Shown here piece after piece: positions 31,313 through 40,388 of a stretch of DNA of 46,466 nucleotides. Origin of the DNA: Candidatus Omnitrophota bacterium (GTDB lineage Bacteria; Omnitrophota; Gorgyraeia; Pluralincolimonadales; Pluralincolimonadaceae); the NCBI GenBank assembly GCA_003141835.1, contig PLNR01000008.1, positions 196,472 through 242,937 of the forward strand, written 5' to 3'. Numbering within the stretch: position 1 is the first letter of the stretch; every line of letters starts with the position of its first letter. The notes below the pieces were generated by a model. That model saw only the letters and a program-made list of their open reading frames with translations. It made no database searches and was not told where the DNA came from. A program made the translations under genes and the position numbers.

Positions 31313-31341
31313 AAAATATCATATATCGGATATTTTGTCAA
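31313..31341 (-). promoter_or_regulatory. Candidate smc promoter: TTGACA (31336-31341) - 17 nt - TATTTT (31313-31318)
   Basis: Direct match. It predicts a leader of roughly 90 nt. Confidence 0.5.
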
Positions 31342-31494
31342 TAGCTTTTGTTAAAAAACAATGGTGGCGGATCTTTTATCCCCCCACCACAAGACCGGTA
31401 TCTCCGCGAATACCGCTATTGCGTGGTGACGGATACTGACCTGGACATTACTGAATTAACGTGCATAATCTTTCGTCAAACTGCCAGTATATCT

Positions 31495-32949
31495 TTAAAT
31501 AATCAATACCATAGCCAAGACAAAGAATAAGACAGCCGTTAAGAGTTTTACCTTGCCGGCATTTCCCTGCATCAATTTAGTAAAAGCCTGAGATGAGATT
31601 CCTTTGTAGGCAAAGATAAAAACGATGATTAGAGGGATGATAAACATAAGATTATAAAGCAGCAAATAAGATAAGGCGCGGGCTTTAAGCTCCGGGACAC
31701 CGCGCAACACAAATATGATCGGAAGATAGGTTTGTCCGGTGCATGGAAATTCCAAAAGGGCGACTAAAAACCCTAGCAACAAGGAAGCCGGGATAAAGTG
31801 CCTCATCCTCGATTCTTCCCTTATCGCTGTATGAATCTTGTCTTTAATGGCCTTAGGAAGTTGAAGCACAATATCATTTAATCTCCCCTTCTTTATCTTG
31901 TAGTAGTCATACAGGCTAAAGACCCCAAGAATGGCAGCCAGACCGGCTATCGATAGGGAAACTATGCGGCTGATGAGGGGAAAAATCGCGATTCTCCTTA
32001 CGAGTTCAAAGAGCCCCAACCCTATTGCAAGATAAGTCAAAAAAACCGCCAAGGTAAAACTCCATCCCACAAGGAGTATATCCTTGCCCCTGCGGCCAAT
32101 TAAGGCCAGATAGGAGATCAGGAATATTATGGTGGCAAAGGCACAAGGGTTTATTCCGTCCAAGAGTCCTGCACTGATTACAAGCGGTATTCCGAGGTTC
32201 TTGAATTTATCAAAGGCTAAATTATAGGGCTGTTTTGTCTCTTGCTCCGGCATAGCAGGCCAATCACAACCCCCCAAGATATAGCCCTTAATAAGGCCGT
32301 CTAGCCTTTCTTTGACCTCTTCCTTGCCGTCCAGGGCTTGATTGCCTATAAATACGGAAGGAGGCGGATTCTTTAGCCGGCGGAACTTATTCTCAAGCTG
32401 TAGAAGGAACTCAAGATTCTTAGGCTCATCTATATCGAAATATCTCACTTCTAGGCAGGAGTCGTACTTTTTATTCAGGCTGGGGATATACCTATCCTTG
32501 ATTTCCAGACACTCCTGACAGTCGCGGGAGTAGAAATAATATATTCTGACGTGATTCTGAGGAGCGTAGACATCCGCCAAAACCCCTAATACGATGTTCG
32601 GCCTTTTGGGGTCATTTGATACTATGTATATAGTCTCACTTGTCTTCCCTGATCTCTTGGAGGTGGTTAAACTAACCTTTATGAAGCCTTCCTCTTTGGG
32701 TTCTATTGTACTGAAGGATAATTCGGCTTTTATACAGCCGCAGGTGGGCTTTACAGTGTAGATTGTAAGGTTTGAATCACCTTCGTTTCTGAATCTGAAG
32801 GTATGTTCTACTGCCTCTCCCTGCTTTACCTTGCCGAAGTTGTAGATTTCTTTGTCAAAAATAAGTTTTGGAGTGGACTCAGCGAAGGAAAAGTTTAAAG
32901 TGTAAAACATAAGAATAATACAGATAACAGGCAAATATAATCTTTTATG
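31495..32949 (-). CDS. DUF1573 - thioredoxin-like (CxxC) - CcdA/DsbD-like transmembrane fusion
   Basis: Start MHKRLYLPVICIIL (signal peptide); IFDKEIYNFGKVKQGEAVEHTFRFRNEGDSNLTIYTVKPTCGCIKA = DUF1573; YYFYSRDCQECLEIKDRYIP = CxxC; then GLLDGINPCAFATIIFLISYL and LEFPCTGQTYLPI = CcdA. Confidence 0.85.
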   Translation of the reverse strand, partial: HKRLYLPVICIILMFYTLNFSFAESTPKLIFDKEIYNFGKVKQGEAVEHTFRFRNEGDSNLTIYTVKPTCGCIKAELSFSTIEPKEEGFIKVSLTTSKRSGKTSETIYIVSNDPKRPNIVLGVLADVYAPQNHVRIYYFYSRDCQECLEIKDRYIPSLNKKYDSCLEVRYFDIDEPKNLEFLLQLENKFRRLKNPPPSVFIGNQALDGKEEVKERLDGLIKGYILGGCDWPAMPEQETKQPYNLAFDKFKNLGIPLVISAGLLDGINPCAFATIIFLISYLALIGRRGKDILLVGWSFTLAVFLTYLAIGLGLFELVRRIAIFPLISRIVSLSIAGLAAILGVFSLYDYYKIKKGRLNDIVLQLPKAIKDKIHTAIREESRMRHFIPASLLLGFLVALLEFPCTGQTYLPIIFVLRGVPELKARALSYLLLYNLMFIIPLIIVFIFAYKGISSQAFTKLMQGNAGKVKLLTAVLFFVLAMVLII

Positions 32950-33254
32950 CATAGAAATGTGCTCTTTGGGTGCACGGCGTACTGCCATTGGCGAGCTTTC
33001 TAAAGTCCGCCTTTATATGGTACATTATTATACCTCATGATTATAAGTCTTTAAATGGTTACACGGAGGTTTATGATTAATTTATGGGGCGTAGGTCAGT
33101 TTGGCCTTTGATTCTCTATCGCTATTAAGTGGCAAGTTTTGGGAACACTTCTAAGATTAAAAATGAAAAACGTCCCTTCAGTGCACCATTTCCGTAATAT
33201 AAATTCAAACAAAACACATCATAGTATATAACTTTTGCACCGGCCACTTTTACA

Positions 33255-34133
33255 CTATTCTTTTGTTACTTTCTTATTCCGTTGAAGGGCGTTACGGTGT
33301 TCTTTTTCTCGTTCGTCAGCAAGTTTAACCCCTTCATCGGAGGTTTCCTTTTTGACCTCACCCTCAAGGAATGCCGAAGAGTAAACTGCAACCTTCTTTG
33401 AGCGGACAAGCTGAATGTATTTGTCTACGCGGCGCCATTGTTTCTCAAGCTCAGCTAAAGGAAGGTTTTGCGCAATTTCTTCTCTCAATTGCCAAGTTTC
33501 TTTTCCGCCGATTGACCTCGGATCTACACATCTCGCCTCTAAAGAAATCCAATAGTATGCCTTCGAATCATCTTTCTTTCCGCCAATTCCTGCATGAAGA
33601 TATTCGGCAAGTTTCTGCCAACACATCCGGTTTCCCTCCCCCGCTCCCAATATAAAGTAAGACCGTGCTGCCGCAAAATCCTTCATACCGAAATATCCCT
33701 TCGAATATGCATTGGCTAGCACGGAACAAGCCATGCCACTCGATGGAGCAGCCTTTTTAAGCCAGTATTTGGCTTTTTCTAAATCCTTATACCTTTCATC
33801 GTAGATATAGAGATAGCCCAAATTGTATTGAGCGCCAACATGCCCTTCCTCGGCAGCCTTAGTAAGCCAGTAGATTCCCTTCTCGCGATCAAGCTGCACA
33901 AGATCATAAAACTTATACAGCTTGAATGCTGCATCTGAATCTCCGCTATTTGCTCGTTTCGCTAAGTCGGCTTCTTGTGCAGGCAAAAGATCTAGGCTCT
34001 GATTTATGCTTACTCCTTTATTATTGTTATTCATCGAGTTTGCCAGACAAGCTCCCATTAATACCATAACTAGTATGATTATGCTTATCAGTTGATATGT
34101 CACGATTGCTATCTGTTTTTTTATAATTGGCAT
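33255..34133 (-). CDS. Sel1-repeat (TPR-like) protein with N-terminal membrane/lipoprotein segment
   Basis: Repeats KGIYWLTKAAEEGHVGAQYNLGYLYIYDERYKDLEKAKYWLKKAAPSSGMACSVLANAYSKGYFGMKDFAAARSYFILGAGEGN; N-terminus with hydrophobic segment ending MGACLA. Confidence 0.85.
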   Translation of the reverse strand: MPIIKKQIAIVTYQLISIIILVMVLMGACLANSMNNNNKGVSINQSLDLLPAQEADLAKRANSGDSDAAFKLYKFYDLVQLDREKGIYWLTKAAEEGHVGAQYNLGYLYIYDERYKDLEKAKYWLKKAAPSSGMACSVLANAYSKGYFGMKDFAAARSYFILGAGEGNRMCWQKLAEYLHAGIGGKKDDSKAYYWISLEARCVDPRSIGGKETWQLREEIAQNLPLAELEKQWRRVDKYIQLVRSKKVAVYSSAFLEGEVKKETSDEGVKLADEREKEHRNALQRNKKVTKE

Positions 34134-34215
34134 AGTTATATTAATCTCGCTTGATTTAAATAATACCTAGCTTTAGCTTTATTTTTCTTCTTCGTATTTA
34201 TCTTTTATTATACCC

Positions 34216-37200
34216 TTAGAAGGGCCCGTAGGGGCCGCCACAACCACCCTTTCCGTTATTAGTTTTACCTGTGGAATTACCTGAGTTGGGGGTGACAGTA
34301 TCAAAGTCGCCGACAGGAGGACGGCCGTCATTATACACCAATACCTTACCATCTGAATATGTTATAGGAACACCTAATTCATTGGCAAGATCTTTGGCAT
34401 AGGACTCCCCAATATAACAAGAAACCAACTCGACCGTCTCGCCAGGCGTGTAGTTTGGATCGTTTCTAATCATCTGCGCCAAGTCTTGTACAGAAATTGG
34501 ATTTTTATTATCTCCGATGGAAATTCCATCCGAACCACCATGTCCTGCTACGGTATAAGTATCCGCCGGAGAGGGAGTCTTGTCAGCAAGCTCTTTTTCA
34601 GGCGATCCTTCTTCAAGCAGGTTCATGTCGACAAGACCTAACGGATCTCTCCAATTCGCAGGATTATTCCTAACATAGTTATATAGGTTTATTCCACCCG
34701 TATATCCTATCGGATCCGTCTGGAGGAACCTGCCTATAGCCGGGTCATAATAACGAGCTCTGTAATAGTATAGGCCGGCTTCTGAGTCATATTCCCTGCC
34801 CGTGTAAAGGTATCTATTGCCTACTTGAGAAGGAGCGTTTATATTACCGTATTCCTCGTAGGTGTAGGATTCAACAATCTGGCCGTTAGAGTCTGTAAGA
34901 TTAACTGTACTCCCTAGGTCGTCTCTCGAGTAATAGTATACACTACCGCCTCTTATCATTACAAGAGGTTCGTCTATCCTCGGGCCGTAGACGTATTTGG
35001 CGATAATATTGTCTTGGGAGTTGAGGTCAAGGATTATGTGAGCTTGGTCATAGAGGTATTTGGCCTGGAGAACGCTATTTACTTCTTTGGATATCCTTCT
35101 TCCGAAGGCATCGTAGCTGAAGGCTACACCGTCTTCTCCCTTGGTAACGGTCATCAGGCGGTTCTCGTAGTCATAGGTGTAGGTTGTAGTGTTTTGGCCA
35201 TCTGCCTTCTGGATGAGGTTGCCGTTATCGTCATAGGTAAGGTTTACAGAGTCTATTGCGGTATACTGGTTGAGGTTATTGGTAGTATAGGTCTGAGTTG
35301 TGCCTTCAACGACTGTTGTCCTGTTTCCTGCCGCGTCTAAGTTATAGATCTTCTGTATGGGCCCCGGTTTAACAACCTGGGTTAACTGGTAGATATCATC
35401 ATATGTGTACCCATAGGTCCCCTGCTGGGTAGTCATGGAGGTCCTGTTTCCGACCTGGTCATAGGTGTAGGCAAAGGAAGATATCGTTGTTGGGGGTTTG
35501 CTGTTGATTAGAGACAATAATCTTGAGAGGGTGTCATAGGTGTAGTCTCCTGTTACACCGTTTTCCAGAGTAAGGTTAGTCCTGCGCGAGAGAGCATCAT
35601 AGGTGAATGTGCTTATAGTAATCTGACTCTGATCTTCTATCTCTGTCAGTCGGTTTAAGGCATCGAAGGTGTATGTTAGATAGGTTGAGTCGGGATAAGT
35701 TAATCTTGTCCTGTTCCCTGCGGCGTCGTACTGATAGGAAACGACCATCGAGTTAGGATAGGTTACAGAGGTAAGCCTTCCTAAGGCATCGTAGGCATGG
35801 GTTATCGTTCCTGAGGAGCTGGTAGTTGTTAAAAGACGCGAAAGCGTATCGTAAGTGTATACTACCTGCGATTGGTCGGGATATGTCTTCCTTATAGGGC
35901 GATTTAAAGTATCATAGGTAAAGTCTATCGCATCGCCCTTCCGAGTAACCTTCTGGGTCTTGTTTCCTACCGGGTCATAGGAATACGTCTCGCAGGAGTC
36001 ATTCGGAAACGTAACTTCTATCAGTCGATCGGCCGCATCGTATTGGTATGTTGTGGCGTGATTATTGGCATCCGTTACGGAGAGAAGATTTGATTTACCT
36101 AACTGCATAAAGTTTACGGTATCATAGGTGTATTGAGTCGTCTGGTCTAGGGCGTCGGTTGTTGAGATTAAGTTATTCAAGACATCGTAGGTATAGGTCG
36201 TTACGTTATCTTTTGCATCGGTAACAGATACGAGGTTATCGTTTGCATCGTAGGAATATTGTGTAGCATTTGTCTGGGCATCGGTTTTACTGATTGTACG
36301 CCCGATGGTGTCATACTGGAAGGTGGTCGTGTGGTTTTGAGGGTCGATAGTAGAGGTCATTCTTCCCAGTATGTCATAGGTAAACTGGGTTTCATTGTCT
36401 AAAGCGTCAGTTATCTTGGTTAGGTTGCCGTAGTTGTCGTATTCGTAGGTTGTAGTATTTTGCCTTGCGTCTGTCGCGGTTACCGGCTGGCCGTACTGGT
36501 TGTAAGTATAGGTCGTGCTATTGTTTAAAGCATTGGTTACCTCGTTTAAGTTGCCGTGGTTGTTGTATACGTAGGACCTCAAATTACTTTGCGCGTCTTC
36601 AATGGAAGCTATGAGATTAAAGTTAGGCTCATAGGTATAGGTCGTGGTGTTACCCTGAGCATCTGTCCGGGTCAAGATGTTACCTTTTGCGTCGTAGCTG
36701 TAGGTTATAGAATTGCCGTTTCTGTCGGTCCTCTTAATTAGATTGCCATTATCGTCCCAGACAGAGGTCTCCTTCTGGTTTGAGGTCATCTCAGACCAGA
36801 CTGAGACGTTATTTCCGGATACGTCTCTTATCCGAAGTTCAATTGAGTTGGGGCCGCGATAGTCTTTGACCCAGACTACAAGGCTCTGTGCCTGGGACAG
36901 GTCTACGCTTGAAGCCATGGGGTTAATTCCGACTGTGCCTCCCCCCATATAAAGGGCTCTTGCCCCTCCGCGAAGCTCGGTAGTTGAAAATTCGGGAGAA
37001 GAATTGTAGACATTCCAGAAATATGAGCCCGGCGTGCCGTTATCCGGCTCGAAGTTCTGGAAGTTATAGACCTGGTTATTCTGGACATAGCCGACATCAT
37101 CGAAGTAATAGCCTCCCTGTTGGTTTGCGGCATAGTATTCGTAGAGCTCTATGTTCTGGACCTGTGCGAGGTTAACGCCGGTGAACTTGGACAGCGGCCA

Positions 37201-40140
37201 GGATATGACAGACCACTGGACATCCAGAGGATTTGTTACAGACTGGAGGTAATGATTCGAGTTGAACTTGTAGATGTATTTTTCGCCTCTGTCGTTGGTT
37301 ACGTATGTTGTATCCCAGTAATAGTTAAAGGTAGTTACGTTGTCTAAGGGGTCTGTTTGTGTCGCGACCTGGTTGTTATAGTAATATTCTGTCTGATAGG
37401 CATTTCCTTTCCTGTCCGTATATTCGGTCATGCTGTGCGTTATCGGATCATAGGTATAGGTCCTGACCTGGCTCAAGGGATTCGTCACGCTCGAGAGTTG
37501 GTTGTTCTGATCATAGGCATAGGTCCAATTCTGGCTGGCCGGGTCTGTTATCTGGGAAACCTTGCCGTTTGCCCCGTAGGTTAAGGTGATTGCCCTTCCT
37601 ACGGTATCTGTTATCTGAGTTAAGATGTTACCCGAGTAGGTGAAGCTGATCGTGTTTGAGTTCCGGTCTACTATTGCTGTCAGTTTTCCGTTTGAGTCGA
37701 AGTGTTGCTCCGTGCCGTCATTCTCATGTCTTGTGTAGCCGTTCTGGGTCTTGGTTATGGTCGCGTATATGCCTATAGGGTTCTTTAATGTGCCGTTTGA
37801 CTGCTTTATGTACTGGTCGATTCCACCGTCTGAACGAGAGAAGGATATGTCTCCGTTTAGATACTCGATTACTTTCATATCGTAGTTAAATGTCCAGCCC
37901 TCTCCGAATATACCTGTTGTCGAGGCTTGATTGAAATTCTGGACATACGAACACTCTTCCTGGGCAAGCAGATTGTCAAAACGGGCCTTTGACTGGATGC
38001 ACTGAAGCCCTATCTTTCCTCTTATGAGGGGATTGGGGTCGGTGTAGTCAACTATAAGCTGGGTATTTATGTATATCTTTACATTGGCGCCGGATGTCAC
38101 GATCTCAAAATGGTTCTGGTTGAATGGCGAGAGCGCGGTCTGGGCTGTTGCTATAGCGTAGTAGGCTGTCCCGTTCTGCCACTTCGAGAGTTCAACCGTA
38201 CCGTTCGGCTTTAAAAGTGTATAGTAGTAGTTGTTGTCATCTGCATATTTAAAGAGAAGCCATGCGACCTGCCAGTCCTGGGCACCTTGGGTAACTGTCT
38301 CTACGTCGGCCTCAAAGCTAAGGTCGCTAAAGGATGCTTCACTTAAAGCCTTGGCATCGTAGCCCTCGTATTCCGAGTTATCTATAGACCAGGTTCCCCA
38401 TTCCTGACTCAAGCCGTCAGGGTTGTTGAAATCATTTCTTACGTCTATGACGCTTACCATGCTTACGTCGTCATAGTAGGCTTGACACCAGTAGCTATCT
38501 AATCCGACTTTTCCCGAAAGGAGAGGATCTTCGTCGGTGTAGGATACCTCCAGGTTGTTATCGACGTAGATGTTTATCTCATCAGCTGTCTTAGCCTCTA
38601 CTCTTACATCGTGCTGGTCAAAAGGCGAAAGACTTGAGGGTTTTTCAGCTAGGGTGGTCCTTGTGCCTTCCTTCCATTTAGATAGTTCCATCACACCGTC
38701 TGTCCTGATCATGAAGTAGTAGTAATTATTGGGATCCGTATATCTAAAGTCTATCCAGGCGACGTCCCACGGATTATAAGTATAGGAGTAACCTATATCA
38801 TCGAAATAGTATGTGCCCTGGTTCCACTCATAAAGCTCTGCGTTCTGTATATGGGCAAGGTCTACCTGATTAAAAGAGGATAATGGCCAGGATATAAGCG
38901 TCCACGTGTTCTGGACGGACGACATCGTAGACCAAACTGTCTGAGAATTGCTAGAGGAGTCCCTTAGCCTCAATTCTATGGTGTTATTGCCCTGGGTGTC
39001 ATAGACCCAGACCAAGAAGCTTCTGGCGTTGGATAGATCTACTGTGCCTGAAGATGAGGGGTTTATACCTACTGTGTGGCCTTGGGTAAGCAGAGCCTGG
39101 CTTCCGCGAAATACCTGCGATGTAGAAAAAACAGGAGATGAATCCCAGACATTCCAGAAATATGAACCCGGGGTACCGTTATCGGCTTCAAAGTTCTGGA
39201 AAGGGATCGCCTTTGTCTGCATCTTGCCATCAAAAGTGAAATTAGACCACTCCGTCTCGGAAAGGGAGCGTCCGGAGTCTACCATATATTGTCCGTTATA
39301 TACACCCCAGGTGCCGGTTGTAGGTGGAGTAAAACCCCTTGCCTGGTTAAAGTTCTGGTTAAGTACGGTGGTACCCGTGACTGTCAGGTCATCGTAGTGG
39401 GAGTTGTTGAAATGGGTTGTTTCTAAGCCGCAGTTACCCTCTGTCAAAGGGTCTGGGTCAGTGTAGTCTATCTCGAGATTATCGTTTATCCAAACCTTGA
39501 TGTTAGCCCCTGTCATCTGTATCTGCCATGTATTCCACTGGTATGCGTCGTAGTTAGAGGAATTGCTTACGGGCCAGGATTTTACGCCGACTTTTACCTT
39601 ATAGAGCTCTACTTTGTTATCTGTTGTGATATAGACACTGTAGAGGTTGCCGAAGTCCTTATAATGGAAGATCAACTGGCCAACCCAATGGTTAAGGGGT
39701 TGTCCGGTATCAGGGCATACCTCAGTGGAAATAGTCTTCATCTTTGCATTGAAGGTAAAATCGGAGAATACCTGGTTTATTAAGGCGCGTCCTCCTTCGC
39801 CGGAGAATTCGCCGTCTATTACAGTCCCGCCTCCGGCTATTGTCTTAAAGCCGTCGATTTCACCGAGCTTTTGGCTGTTATAAGTGCGCGAGATCTCTAC
39901 CGGCAAGCCGCGGCCGGGGATTTTAAAATCTGAGGATGACTGTATATTGTTACCGTTCGCCAGATTAACCGGTTCGGTTGTCGGAGGCTGGCGGGGATTG
40001 GTTCCGGGGCCGTTAGGGGTGTCAGTGTTATTGCAACCGGTACAACCGTCATCCCCTTTGACGATAGCGAAAGTTGAAATTACAAAAATAAAAGACAAGG
40101 CAAAAATAGCTGCGAGCGATAAAATGCGATTCCTTTTCAT
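34216..40140 (-). CDS. Secreted RHS/YD-repeat protein with inserted LamG-like and carbohydrate-binding-like modules and a C-terminal variable domain
   Basis: Signal peptide MKRNRILSLAAIFALSFIFVIS; RTYNSQ...GIFGEGWTFNYD; many YTYD repeats; RHS core YLYTGREYDSEAGLYYYRARYYDPAIGRFLQTDPIGYTGGINLYNYVRNNPANWRDPLGL. Confidence 0.93.
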   Translation of the reverse strand: MKRNRILSLAAIFALSFIFVISTFAIVKGDDGCTGCNNTDTPNGPGTNPRQPPTTEPVNLANGNNIQSSSDFKIPGRGLPVEISRTYNSQKLGEIDGFKTIAGGGTVIDGEFSGEGGRALINQVFSDFTFNAKMKTISTEVCPDTGQPLNHWVGQLIFHYKDFGNLYSVYITTDNKVELYKVKVGVKSWPVSNSSNYDAYQWNTWQIQMTGANIKVWINDNLEIDYTDPDPLTEGNCGLETTHFNNSHYDDLTVTGTTVLNQNFNQARGFTPPTTGTWGVYNGQYMVDSGRSLSETEWSNFTFDGKMQTKAIPFQNFEADNGTPGSYFWNVWDSSPVFSTSQVFRGSQALLTQGHTVGINPSSSGTVDLSNARSFLVWVYDTQGNNTIELRLRDSSSNSQTVWSTMSSVQNTWTLISWPLSSFNQVDLAHIQNAELYEWNQGTYYFDDIGYSYTYNPWDVAWIDFRYTDPNNYYYFMIRTDGVMELSKWKEGTRTTLAEKPSSLSPFDQHDVRVEAKTADEINIYVDNNLEVSYTDEDPLLSGKVGLDSYWCQAYYDDVSMVSVIDVRNDFNNPDGLSQEWGTWSIDNSEYEGYDAKALSEASFSDLSFEADVETVTQGAQDWQVAWLLFKYADDNNYYYTLLKPNGTVELSKWQNGTAYYAIATAQTALSPFNQNHFEIVTSGANVKIYINTQLIVDYTDPNPLIRGKIGLQCIQSKARFDNLLAQEECSYVQNFNQASTTGIFGEGWTFNYDMKVIEYLNGDISFSRSDGGIDQYIKQSNGTLKNPIGIYATITKTQNGYTRHENDGTEQHFDSNGKLTAIVDRNSNTISFTYSGNILTQITDTVGRAITLTYGANGKVSQITDPASQNWTYAYDQNNQLSSVTNPLSQVRTYTYDPITHSMTEYTDRKGNAYQTEYYYNNQVATQTDPLDNVTTFNYYWDTTYVTNDRGEKYIYKFNSNHYLQSVTNPLDVQWSVISWPLSKFTGVNLAQVQNIELYEYYAANQQGGYYFDDVGYVQNNQVYNFQNFEPDNGTPGSYFWNVYNSSPEFSTTELRGGARALYMGGGTVGINPMASSVDLSQAQSLVVWVKDYRGPNSIELRIRDVSGNNVSVWSEMTSNQKETSVWDDNGNLIKRTDRNGNSITYSYDAKGNILTRTDAQGNTTTYTYEPNFNLIASIEDAQSNLRSYVYNNHGNLNEVTNALNNSTTYTYNQYGQPVTATDARQNTTTYEYDNYGNLTKITDALDNETQFTYDILGRMTSTIDPQNHTTTFQYDTIGRTISKTDAQTNATQYSYDANDNLVSVTDAKDNVTTYTYDVLNNLISTTDALDQTTQYTYDTVNFMQLGKSNLLSVTDANNHATTYQYDAADRLIEVTFPNDSCETYSYDPVGNKTQKVTRKGDAIDFTYDTLNRPIRKTYPDQSQVVYTYDTLSRLLTTTSSSGTITHAYDALGRLTSVTYPNSMVVSYQYDAAGNRTRLTYPDSTYLTYTFDALNRLTEIEDQSQITISTFTYDALSRRTNLTLENGVTGDYTYDTLSRLLSLINSKPPTTISSFAYTYDQVGNRTSMTTQQGTYGYTYDDIYQLTQVVKPGPIQKIYNLDAAGNRTTVVEGTTQTYTTNNLNQYTAIDSVNLTYDDNGNLIQKADGQNTTTYTYDYENRLMTVTKGEDGVAFSYDAFGRRISKEVNSVLQAKYLYDQAHIILDLNSQDNIIAKYVYGPRIDEPLVMIRGGSVYYYSRDDLGSTVNLTDSNGQIVESYTYEEYGNINAPSQVGNRYLYTGREYDSEAGLYYYRARYYDPAIGRFLQTDPIGYTGGINLYNYVRNNPANWRDPLGLVDMNLLEEGSPEKELADKTPSPADTYTVAGHGGSDGISIGDNKNPISVQDLAQMIRNDPNYTPGETVELVSCYIGESYAKDLANELGVPITYSDGKVLVYNDGRPPVGDFDTVTPNSGNSTGKTNNGKGGCGGPYGPF

Positions 40141-40348
40141 CTTCGTTTCTCCTGATTTTTAAAAATGTATCAAATATAAAAACAAAATAACAGCGATTTT
40201 ATAATTGCCGTTATAGAATTGGTTGAAATTCTAAAAGCATGCGGGTAAAATTTCCTGGAAACCTCTTCTTGAAATTTTCTGCGAGAAGAAAAAGGGAATT
40301 TATTTTATCTCTTAATTAAATAGTTACCTCTTATTAATATGATTTCGT

Positions 40349-40386
40349 AGGGCGGCACTTTTGATAAAAGTGCCGCCCTGTTTTTT
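40349..40386 (+). terminator. Strong 14-bp hairpin between the two giant genes, T-tract on the + side
   Basis: AGGGCGGCACTTTT-GAT-AAAAGTGCCGCCCT-G-TTTTTT. On the minus strand the hairpin lacks a downstream U-tract but lies just past the GH stop codon. Confidence 0.65.
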
Positions 40387-40388
40387 GT

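Noticed and set aside
34650-37900. Repetitive YTYD sequence as a tandem DNA repeat or CRISPR-like array
   Set aside because: The periodicity is protein-level RHS/YD repeats. Nucleotide units are diverged and there are no conserved direct repeats with spacers.
40349-40386. Hairpin as terminator of an unknown plus-strand transcript
   Set aside because: The T-tract is on the plus side but no plus-strand gene is visible upstream. More likely it ends or stabilises the minus-strand GH transcript, or is bidirectional.
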